Source: JAVBNA01 sp031551875
GTDB lineage: Bacteria > Bacillota > Clostridia > Oscillospirales > Acutalibacteraceae
Length of the DNA: 64,000 bases
Assembly (NCBI GenBank): GCA_031551875.1
Contig: JAVBNA010000003.1
Coordinates: 1 to 64,000, forward strand
Reading direction: 5' to 3'
The notes under the pieces were generated by a model. That model ran no database searches and had not been told where the DNA came from. It saw nothing but the letters and a program-made list of their open reading frames with translations. Positions 53,673 through 63,200 of the stretch are shown in pieces. Each line of letters opens with the position of its first letter. The stretch's first letter is position 1. The position numbers and the translations under genes were made by a program.

Positions 53673-53810
53673 TCAATCAGGCGGCAGACCATTTTCCCAC
53701 GGAAGCGAACCCTTTAGCAGGATCGTGATCCAATGATCCTTGTCCATGTGATAGGCGGGCAGAATGCCCTCTTTGCGTCTGCCCATTTCCTCACGCTCAT
53801 ATTCGGCACT
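53673..53810 (-). pseudogene. remnant resembling an MmcQ/YjbR C-terminus
   Basis: On the minus strand a frame without a start reads EYEREEMGRRKEG, then ILPAYHMDKDHWITILLKG, ending at a TGA (complement at 53673-53675). The PAYHM-(D/N)-K-x-HW pattern is the C-terminal signature of MmcQ/YjbR DNA-binding proteins. The N-terminal two thirds are missing, so it is a decayed fragment. Confidence 0.5.
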
Positions 53811-54286
53811 TTTCCCAATAACGTTGCATAAGCAACATTATTTTTGTTCTGAAGGTTGACTGCAAGAATAAAGAATGTTAATATTATCATATAAGTACAA
53901 TTTTCATAAGCTTTTAAACAGTGCAAGGAGCAAGTCGCTATTATCATAATGTGAATCTCACTCTCTGTTTTCTTTTTATAGAAGACTCATATTGTGCTTT
54001 AAAACATGTTAAAAAATGGAAAATAATGGTAAAATAGGGGTAAATAGGTTTCTTTTCTAGGATTTGCTATTTTACATTTATTGCAGGATCCTTTACTTTT
54101 GTGAGTTTGCGAACGGGATAATTTTAGGTAATTTTTAAAGCAATACGATCCACAAAAATGGTCTTGTTCGCAAAACGATATATATAAGGGGGTGGAAATA
54201 TTATCTTTGTTCGAAATCCGGAATATGGCATTTAGGTTTCGCAATAAAAGGAATCGCGAAACAAAAAATGAAGGGAGTAGGGAATC
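53811..54286. other. A+T-rich leader region before GH2 gene
   Basis: About 475 nt, low G+C, no credible gene. It contains GTTTGCGAAC (54105-54114), its near complement GTTCGCAAAAC (54166-54176), and a GTTTCGC/GCGAAAC hairpin (54236-54242, 54256-54262) directly before the ribosome site. The repeated TTTGCGAA-like half-sites suggest a regulator-binding region. A GGAAAATAATGG-like A-rich direct repeat lies near 54015-54045. Confidence 0.5.
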
Positions 54287-57200
54287 ATGAAAGGACGTAT
54301 TTTATCTCTTTGCCTTGCGGTGCTTTTAACCATGAGCACGGTTGGCCCCATGCTGACAGGCGCTGCGGCAGGCAATGATCCATGGGAGGCAGGCGCCTCG
54401 TGGCCCACGCTTCAGTCACGCAGTGATTTGGCGTCGGGACAGAAATATTTTACCCATATGGAGTGGACCGGTGACAGAACAACCCGTCAATCGGATGTTT
54501 TTCAGGTAAACCGGGAACCCCATGCAGCCTACGCGACACCCTATCACGATGTGGAATCCGCACGGGCGGGCGCCATTGATTATAAGCCCGAGCTGTCCAA
54601 GCGGTATAAAAAGCTGACGGGCGCGGGTCAGGAATGGGATCTGACCGTGTTTAAGAGTCCCGCGTTGGCGAAAGCAGACGGGATTTTGGACAATTTCTAT
54701 AAGGTCGACTATGCCGGCGTGCAGGCAAACCCCTATACCGGAAAAGGCGGCGTTTGTTCCTTCAAGGATAACATGTACGCCTGCGGATGGGAAAAAGTCA
54801 CGCTGCCCGCGAGCTGGCAGACGCAGGGCTTTGACTTCCCCGTGTATTCCAACACCTCCATCCCATTTACCGGCCAGTATGGAAACGCCGGCGGGGGCGG
54901 GCATCAGAACGAAGTGCCCGATGCGCCGCTGGTCACCAATCCGGTCGGCTTTTACCGCCGCACTTTTGACGTGGACAGCGACTGGATGCAGGCCGGAAAA
55001 AAGGTGTATATTACCTTTGACAGCGTGGAATCGGCCTACTATCTCTATGTGAACGGCAATGAAGTCGGTTATACGGAGAACACCTTTGACAAGAGCACCT
55101 TTGACATCACACCCTTCCTCAACGCGAACGGAAAGGACAATGTCCTGGCGCTTGAGGTCATTCGCTGGGCGGACGGAGCCTGGCTGGAGGATCAGGACGG
55201 ACTGAGCCTCGCCGGAATTTCCCGCGATGTGTATCTGACCAGCACACCGGCGGTTCGCCTCCGGGACTATAAAGTGGAGACCGACCTTGACGAAAATTAT
55301 GTCAACGCGGACCTCAACCTCAAAATCAATGTGGACAACCAGAGCACGGCGGCGGCCGAGGGTTACGCAGTGGACGTGAAGCTGTTTGACGCCGCGGGCA
55401 ACAATCTGTTTGCGGGAACGCCTCTGCGCGGCGACCTCGCCAGCCTTGCCTCCGATACGGAAGGCGCTGTCCAGCTCAGCCGTCTTGTGGAAAACCCCCA
55501 CCTTTGGTCGGATGAGGATCCTTATCTCTATACCCTGGTGATCTCCCTGTATCACAAGGGCACACAGAGTCATCTGGAGAGCATCAGCCAGCAGCTGGGT
55601 TTCCGTGAGATTGAGTTTACCAAGACGGTCGTAAATTCCAGCTACCGGAAACAGACCAACAGCTACCAGACGATCACCTTAAACGGCAAGCCCCTTCTGT
55701 TTAGGGGTACCGACCGTGTGGAAAACAGCTACATCGGCGGCCATTATATCGGCAAAGAGCTTTATGAAAAGGATCTCCAGCTCATGAAGCAGAATAACAT
55801 AAACGCCATCCGTACCGCCCATTATCCCACGGATGAATACATGTACTATCTGGCCGATAAATGGGGCCTGTATATCATGGCGGAAAACAGCATGGAGACC
55901 CATTCCCTGTGGGACGCCAAAATTACTGTAAGCGGACGCCAAGTCAACGCCAATACATATTGGTTCAACGAGGCGTACCGTGACCGTGCAGCGGCCAATG
56001 TCCACGCCCGCAAAAACCGGACCTCGGTGGTCATGTGGTCGCTGGGCAATGAGTCAGGCGGCGGCAGCGATCCCGATTTCATGTTCCAGAAATCCATTCA
56101 GGAGATCATTCGTCCCATCGATTCCACCCGCCCGACCACTTATCAGTGCCTCGGCAGTGAGGGCGGCGTCGACGTCATCAGCCAGATGTACAACAACCTG
56201 GGCGACGTCAGAGGCAACCTGACCCGCACCGACAAAATGCCCTATCTGCTCAACGAATATGTGCACGCGATGGGCAACTCGGTCGGAAACCTCAAGGAAT
56301 ACTGGGATCTCATCCGCGCCTATGACAGCGGCATGGGCGGCTTTGTGTGGGACTGGTGCGATCAGACCATCGCCACGCCAATCCCGACGCCCTCCTTCAT
56401 CTACGCCGACAAGACCAGCCGGAACTTCAAGGGCTCGTTTGTGGGGAACCTGCAAACCGACGCCACCTACGGCAAGGCCATGACCGGCTACTCCACCTTC
56501 CCCTATGCACAGAATCCGGCGGCAGCCGAGCTGAGCACAGCCCTGTCAGGCAGCAACAACTTCACCATTGAGCTGCTGGTCAAGCAGCCGCAGGCAAGCA
56601 CTGCATTCAGCGTTCTGGCCGCCAAGGGCGACAATCAAGTGGCTCTCCGCATGAACGGCACCGACTGCTTCGCCTTCTATGTCCGCACAACGGCGGGCGC
56701 CTGGAAGCAGAATGACTTTGTCATTCCGGCGAATTGGGTGGGCAACTGGCATCATCTGGCCGCTGTCCGCGACGGTTCTGAACTGCGCCTCTACTGCGAC
56801 GGCGTGGCGCTGGCCAGAAAAGCGGCCGCGGTTCCCGTGGACAACCCCATCGCCAATACGACCGCCGAGTTTGCCATCAACCGCGAAGTGGATCATACCG
56901 ACCGTGACGGCAACTTCATAGTCTCCAAGGCGCGCGTGTACAACAAGGCGCTGACCACCCAGGAGATGCTGGCTCAGATGACCGGTGACACCACAGGAAC
57001 CGGCTATGCTTTCACGCCGGACAGCGCAAACACGGTCATGTGGCTGGACTACAATACCGCCACCGTCGAGCAGGATACCAGCGCGGTCTGGGATTACTAC
57101 GGAGAAAAGGGCGACGCCGAAATGGCCGGCAAATATAATGCTCACGGCGGCGACTGGGGAGACCAGCGCAACAGCGGGAACTTCTGCAACAATGGCCTGA

Positions 57201-60178
57201 TCTCCAGCAATCGTACACCCCAACCCGAACTTAAAGAGGTCAAGTATATCTATCAGTCCTTCTGGTTTACGGCCAACAAGACCGACATGCTCAAGCGCCA
57301 GGTCGAGATCTACAACGAAAACCGCTATACCGCCTCCGACGCCTTTGACGTGAAATGGGAGCTTGTGGAGGACGGCAAAGTCATCGACAGCGGCCTTGTG
57401 ACCGAGGTCATCGCGCCTCTGGAGCGCAAGAGGGTCACAATTCCCTTTACGATGCCCGGCATCCTCAAGCCCGACGCGGAATATTTCCTCAACTTCTCGG
57501 TTCAGCTGAAAGGGGCAACCGCATGGGGCGCTCAGGCAGGACACGAAGTTTCTTACGAGCAGATCGCGGTGCCGACTGAAATTCAGAATATGCCGAAACC
57601 GGCCGTCGTTCCCAATGTCACTCTAGGCAGAGCGGACGGCGTGATCACGGTGTCGGGCGACGCATTCAGACTTAAATTCAGCGAGGCCACCGGCCTGATG
57701 ACCGAGTACAGCTATGGAGGCCAGACCATTCTGACCGCCGGCCCGACGCCCAACTATTGGCGTGCCCTGTTGGACAATGACAAATCAGGGCGAGGAAACT
57801 TTGACGGCAAATGGGAAAACGCCAATAAGAATATGACAGTACGGTCGATCAACGCCGTAGCAAATCAGGAAAACAACATTGTGATCGTGGACGTTGTGCT
57901 GGGTCTGTCGGGTGCCAACAACTCAACCGAGACCATGAAGTACACCATTTACGGCTCAGGTGAGGTGACGGTTAACTCCAAGCTGACCGTCGGCGCCGGA
58001 ATGAACGCACTGGTGAAATACGGCGCGGAGCTTACCCTGCCCAAGAGCTACGAGCAGATCAAATGGTACGGCGAAGGCCCGCAAGAAAGCCTGATAGACC
58101 GCAGGCAGGGCGCCAAGGTCGGTTTGTATGAGGACACTGTGTCCAATTCCTTCTATCCCTATGTGACGCCTCAAACGGGCGGCAACCACACCGGCGTGCG
58201 CTATATGGCGCTGGAAGATGAGGCCAGCCCCATCGGCCTGATGGTTGTCAGCGCCGACCAGATGGAAGCCAGTGCGCTGCACTTCAATGTGACCGAGCTG
58301 AGCGGTAAGCGTCACATCTATCAGCTTCCCAAGACCAATCATACTGTTTTCAATGTGGATCTGATTTCCAGAGGTACGGGCGGCGCGACCTGCGGCCCGG
58401 ACACCCTGGCTCAGTACACCCTCCCGGCAGGCGGAGACTATCAGTATGAGTACACCATTGTTCCCTATACCAAGGGTGCAGACATTATGTCCATCAGCAA
58501 ACAATGGCGCGATGTCGAATCCTTTGACGAGGCAGCCTACAACACAAGTGAGGCCGCCACGGTTGAAGCCCTCATTCAGGTGGTTGAGAACCTGATGACC
58601 TACAATCAGAAGCAGGATGTCATAGATGCCCGCAAGGCATTTGAAGCACTGACCGACACACAGAAGGCGCTTGTTCCCAACCTTGCTGTGCTGGAAGCGG
58701 CTGAAGCCAAGATTGAATCCCTCCAGGGCGCCAAGGCGTATCTGAGAGATTTGAGCGGACACTTTGACCTCGCTGAAATCACAAACACAGGTCGCGTCAG
58801 CATTGATCCTACCTCTCCGACCGGCTACGCGATGCGCGGCTATGTCGAGGTGCCCAACACGGCTCTTGTCAACCAGCACCTGTCCGGAACGGGCAAAAAC
58901 TTTACCATTGAGCTTTGGGTCAACCCGGACGACATCGCCGACGGCAACGTGTTCTTCGCCAAGGGAGACACCCAAATTACAATCAAAACCGCAGGCGGCG
59001 GCATTGAATTCTTTGTCTACGACGGCTCGTGGCGGGTGGTCAATCCCTCCGGTATCACAGGCTGGACGGCCAATGAATGGCATCAAATTGTCGGAACCTA
59101 CGATGGAAGCAATTTGCGACTGTATTTGGACGGCACTCAAATTGGCTCCACCGCGCTGTCAAACGCCAACATTCGAACAGCCGGATACCCGCTGGGCATC
59201 GGCAAGCGCTTTGACAACAACGCCGAGCTGCGCGGAAAGATGGCGGCCAGCAATGTCTTTACCAAAGCCCTGACCGCACAGGAGATCGCGGCCCGTTACA
59301 ACGAGTATACGACCGCTTTGACGCCCAGCCCGATTCCCGGCCCGGACGATGCGTCCGCGCTTCTGTGGTACGACTTTGGAACCGCCTATTCCATTACGGC
59401 AGTCTCAGTTGATCCTGTGACCGTCTCAACCGAGCGCGGCGTCAAGCCGGCGCTTCCCGAAAAAGTTACCGTTCATTACAGCGACGAAAGCACGATAGAA
59501 GCGGATGTTGTCTGGGATGAGATGCCTCTGTCCGACTATGTGGACGCGGGCAGCTTTACGGTAGAAGGTACAATTCCCGGCTTCTCACTCAAAGCCTCTG
59601 CGGCAGTGACCGTCACGATTGAGGATCCCGATTACATCTATACCGCCCAGACCGGAGAACTCATCACCCTGCCGATCACTGTGGCGGACTGCGAAAAGCT
59701 TACCGCTGCACGTGGAACCATTGTATACGACGAGGCGCTGCTGACCCTTGAATCCCTCGTCGGGAAAAAGGGATTCCTGCTCATTTCCGGAGGCGACGAT
59801 TTTGTTGCCCTGACGAATGACGGCATGGGCCTTGACGGCGACGTGATCGTGGGTTACGCGGTCTTTAGAGTGAAAGCGGACTTGGAGGACGATGTAACAA
59901 CGTATGTCGCCTTTAACCCGCTGACGACCTGGGATGAAGAGCCCGCCGTTTCCGGATTCCGGGCTCCGTCCATGCAGGTGAATATCCTTGGCGTGCCGCC
60001 CATGGCCGGTGATGTCACCCTGGACGGCAACGTAGATCTTGCGGACGCCATCCTGCTGATGCAGTATCTGGCAGGCAGCAAGGAGCTTTCCGTGAAACAG
60101 CTCAAGGCGGCCGATGTCAACAAGGACGGCAAGATCAATGTAGGCGACGTCACCATCATCATGCAGATGTGCCTGTAA
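54287..60178 (+). CDS. giant secreted GH2 beta-galactosidase with LamG, cohesin-like and dockerin domains
   Basis: A 1963-aa exported enzyme. Order: signal peptide (1-28); GH2 sugar-binding and Ig-like domains (to about 450); GH2 barrel with acid/base Glu589 (SLGNESGGG) and nucleophile Glu657 (LLNEYVHAMGNS); a LamG-type domain inserted at about 735-895; barrel remainder (HGGDWGDQRNSGNFCNNG, about 953); DUF4981-like and beta-galactosidase small-chain domains (to about 1400); a helical linker; second LamG (about 1505-1665); Big4-like domain (about 1705-1780); cohesin-like domain (1785-1900); dockerin (1908-1963; DVTLDGNVDLAD, DVNKDGKINVGD). LacZ-type activity on galactosides is likely. The start follows GGGAGTAGGG. 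Confidence 0.92.
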   Translation: MKGRILSLCLAVLLTMSTVGPMLTGAAAGNDPWEAGASWPTLQSRSDLASGQKYFTHMEWTGDRTTRQSDVFQVNREPHAAYATPYHDVESARAGAIDYKPELSKRYKKLTGAGQEWDLTVFKSPALAKADGILDNFYKVDYAGVQANPYTGKGGVCSFKDNMYACGWEKVTLPASWQTQGFDFPVYSNTSIPFTGQYGNAGGGGHQNEVPDAPLVTNPVGFYRRTFDVDSDWMQAGKKVYITFDSVESAYYLYVNGNEVGYTENTFDKSTFDITPFLNANGKDNVLALEVIRWADGAWLEDQDGLSLAGISRDVYLTSTPAVRLRDYKVETDLDENYVNADLNLKINVDNQSTAAAEGYAVDVKLFDAAGNNLFAGTPLRGDLASLASDTEGAVQLSRLVENPHLWSDEDPYLYTLVISLYHKGTQSHLESISQQLGFREIEFTKTVVNSSYRKQTNSYQTITLNGKPLLFRGTDRVENSYIGGHYIGKELYEKDLQLMKQNNINAIRTAHYPTDEYMYYLADKWGLYIMAENSMETHSLWDAKITVSGRQVNANTYWFNEAYRDRAAANVHARKNRTSVVMWSLGNESGGGSDPDFMFQKSIQEIIRPIDSTRPTTYQCLGSEGGVDVISQMYNNLGDVRGNLTRTDKMPYLLNEYVHAMGNSVGNLKEYWDLIRAYDSGMGGFVWDWCDQTIATPIPTPSFIYADKTSRNFKGSFVGNLQTDATYGKAMTGYSTFPYAQNPAAAELSTALSGSNNFTIELLVKQPQASTAFSVLAAKGDNQVALRMNGTDCFAFYVRTTAGAWKQNDFVIPANWVGNWHHLAAVRDGSELRLYCDGVALARKAAAVPVDNPIANTTAEFAINREVDHTDRDGNFIVSKARVYNKALTTQEMLAQMTGDTTGTGYAFTPDSANTVMWLDYNTATVEQDTSAVWDYYGEKGDAEMAGKYNAHGGDWGDQRNSGNFCNNGLISSNRTPQPELKEVKYIYQSFWFTANKTDMLKRQVEIYNENRYTASDAFDVKWELVEDGKVIDSGLVTEVIAPLERKRVTIPFTMPGILKPDAEYFLNFSVQLKGATAWGAQAGHEVSYEQIAVPTEIQNMPKPAVVPNVTLGRADGVITVSGDAFRLKFSEATGLMTEYSYGGQTILTAGPTPNYWRALLDNDKSGRGNFDGKWENANKNMTVRSINAVANQENNIVIVDVVLGLSGANNSTETMKYTIYGSGEVTVNSKLTVGAGMNALVKYGAELTLPKSYEQIKWYGEGPQESLIDRRQGAKVGLYEDTVSNSFYPYVTPQTGGNHTGVRYMALEDEASPIGLMVVSADQMEASALHFNVTELSGKRHIYQLPKTNHTVFNVDLISRGTGGATCGPDTLAQYTLPAGGDYQYEYTIVPYTKGADIMSISKQWRDVESFDEAAYNTSEAATVEALIQVVENLMTYNQKQDVIDARKAFEALTDTQKALVPNLAVLEAAEAKIESLQGAKAYLRDLSGHFDLAEITNTGRVSIDPTSPTGYAMRGYVEVPNTALVNQHLSGTGKNFTIELWVNPDDIADGNVFFAKGDTQITIKTAGGGIEFFVYDGSWRVVNPSGITGWTANEWHQIVGTYDGSNLRLYLDGTQIGSTALSNANIRTAGYPLGIGKRFDNNAELRGKMAASNVFTKALTAQEIAARYNEYTTALTPSPIPGPDDASALLWYDFGTAYSITAVSVDPVTVSTERGVKPALPEKVTVHYSDESTIEADVVWDEMPLSDYVDAGSFTVEGTIPGFSLKASAAVTVTIEDPDYIYTAQTGELITLPITVADCEKLTAARGTIVYDEALLTLESLVGKKGFLLISGGDDFVALTNDGMGLDGDVIVGYAVFRVKADLEDDVTTYVAFNPLTTWDEEPAVSGFRAPSMQVNILGVPPMAGDVTLDGNVDLADAILLMQYLAGSKELSVKQLKAADVNKDGKINVGDVTIIMQMCL

Positions 60179-60231
60179 TTAGGGTTCCGGGTTCGAATCC
60201 TTGGGGAAAGAAAAAAGGGAGAGTGTGAGAA

Positions 60232-63200
60232 GTGAAGAGATTTATCTCAGTCGTTCTGTCGATTATGCTGCTTATGGGGATACTGGGAACCTGTATCCCC
60301 TTCTCGGCCGCCGCGGGCGAGGCGTTTGACCGCGTGACCCTCAACATGAACGACGATTGGGGCTATTACCAGGGAGACCTCGCCGGCGCCCAGGAAATTG
60401 GGTTTGACGACAGCGAATTTGCTGCCGTTACGATCCCGCACACTATGCGCCTGGAGAAAAAGCATGCGGGCGGCGCCGCGAGCGTCTATCAGGGCATTGG
60501 CTGGTACCGAAAATATTTTACGGTGGACGCGGCCATGCAGGGGAAAAAGGTTTTTCTCGACTTTGAGGGCGTTATGATCGATTCCGACGTCTATCTCAAC
60601 GGTGAGAAAGTCTACACCCGAAACGGCGGCTATGTCGGATTCCAGGTGGACATCTCCGACAAAGTGGTCTTTGGGGGGGAAAATGTGCTGGCTCTGCGGG
60701 TGTCGAGCAAAAACAACTCGGACACCCCGCCCGGAAAACCGCTTGCCAGCCTTGATTTCCACTATTACGGCGGCATTTACCGGAACGTAAAAATGGTAAT
60801 CACTGACAAGGCCCATATTACCGATGCGCTGGGCGCGGACAAGGTGGCGTCGGGCGGCGTGCTTGTGTCCTATGCCGACGTGTCGGCGGCACAGGCGACG
60901 GTTCATGTGAAAACCCATATTGCGAATGAATATGCCGACGCAAAGAGCATCAAATTGACCAGTAAAATCCTCAACAAAGACGGTGCCGCTGTGGCGCATC
61001 AGGCAGACACGCTCTCCCTGGCCACTGCTTCTGATCAGCAGGCCACGCAGGTGATGACGGTCACAAATCCCCAGTTGTGGCACCCTGACCGTCCGTATCT
61101 GTATACCCTCGTATCCGAACTCTCCATTGACGGGACGGCGATAGACAGCAAGAGCACCCATATCGGTATCCGGTGGCTGGAGATGAAGCCCGACGGCTTT
61201 TACTTAAACGGCCAAAAGCTGTATGTGCGCGGCGCAAACCGCCACCAGTCCTATGCCAACGTGGGCGATGCCGCGCCCGATTCCATGCAGGTACGCGATG
61301 CGCTGCTTCTCAAGGCGGACGGCTTCAACGCCGTCCGCGCCACCCACTATCCGCAGGCGCCCGCGTTTTTAGATGCCTGTGACAAGCTGGGCATCCTGGT
61401 CGTGGAGTGTCAGCCGGGTTGGCAGAACTTCACCAATACTCAGACCTTCTACGACCGTACCCTCCGCGATGTGCGGGAAATGGTGCGCCGCGACCGCAAC
61501 CGCCCCTCGGTCATCCTGTGGGAGGCCTCCCTCAACGAGACAGGCTATTCGGCCGCCTGGGCGCAGGCGGCTTCGGCCGCCGCTCATCAGGAGATGCCGG
61601 GCAGCCAGATGTTTACGGCGGCTGACTACGGCCTGCGGGGCGAGTATTACGATGTCAACTACAAGATCATTGACGGCGGTGTGGACAAAAACCCGAACAA
61701 GACCGTGTTCACCCGCGAATGGGGAGACTGGGCCGGCCGCGACCAGGCGAGACGCGCCGACGGCGAGGCCATGCTGGTCACTCAGGTCAACACCCATCAG
61801 ACCTTTTTAAACGGCAACGGCTATCCCGACTGGGGCGGACTGGATGCCGCGGAGCGCATGGCGGGCTATTTCCTGTGGAGCTGGAACGACTATGCCCGCG
61901 GCAGCCAGCCCGACACCCTGCCGAGCGGCACGGTGGAGATCGACCGTGTCAAAAAGCCGCTGTTCTACTGGCTCAAATCCATGACAGACGCCCGCAACCC
62001 AGTGTACGGCCCCATGGTGTACATCGCGAGCAATTACACCGCCACCTCCAGCAAAACCATCAATGTGTATTCCAACTGTGACAGCGTCAAGCTGTATCAA
62101 AACGGTACTTTGATCAAAGAACTGACCCGTGCCGAGCGGGCGTCCTCCGCACAGAACATCGTGAACAAGGGCGGCAGCCCCATCTATGTGTTTACGCTGC
62201 CCTCCTTTGTTGCGGGTGAACTCAGGGCCGAGGGTGTACTGGACGGACAGGCGGCCGCCACGCATACCGTTAAAACGCCAGGGAATGTCCGCAAAGTGCT
62301 CATTGAAGCCGACACCATGGGCATTGCGCCGGTAGCCGACGGCTCCGACCTCATCCCGGTTTACTTCAAGGTCGTGGACGAAAACGGGACGGTCGTGCCC
62401 AGCTTCAACGGCAAGATCGACATTGAGGTGTTGGGAGAAGGCAAACTGGTGGGGAAAGACATCCCGCGCATCGGCGTGGAGGAACAGACATGTGAGGCGG
62501 GCATTGGCTTCGCCTTTATCCGCACCACCAAGACGGCTGGAGAGATCGCTGTCACCGCCAAGGGCGACGGCATGTCCTATTCGGTCGAACGCTTCACCAC
62601 AGCGCCATACACGGGCACTTACGCGGCCCCCTACGCCCACACTGCGTGGACGCAGGGCGTAGAGAAATTTGAATCGGGTGAGATTTATAAGAACCTGGCC
62701 AAGGGCAAGACCGCTTCCGCCTCCTCCACCCAGAGCGGGCGTGACGCCGCCTATGCGTTTGACGAGAACACCGGCACCCGTTGGTGCGCCGATGGCGGAG
62801 CCTATCCCCAGTGGCTTCAGGTGGACCTGGGCAAGAGCACAGACATTCTCGGCTTTGCCATGCACTGGGAAAATGCCTCCGGCGTCTACACGTATACCAT
62901 CCAAACCTCAGAGAATGGCAATAACTGGACAACCGTGGTCGACCAGTCAGGCAATACCACGGTCAACGGCAGTGAAACCCAGATGGCCGCCTGTACCGGA
63001 CGCTATGTCCGGCTGAACATCCTGTCCTTTGCCGGCGGTTGGGCGTCGCTGTGGGAGTTCGGTGTGCTGGGCAAGCTTATTGAGGAGGAGGTTCTGCCGG
63101 GCAGCATCGTGACAGACGAACAGATCCGCGTCATCACCTCGTCCTGTGAGACCGAGTCCGACCGCGGCGTAGACAAGCTGCGCGACGGCGACACCCTGAT

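Noticed and set aside
60181..60206. GGGTTCGAATCC, which looks like a tRNA T-arm and might mark an att site
   Set aside because: No acceptor, anticodon or D-arm can be built around it, and no integrase is near; a chance match between two glycosidase genes.
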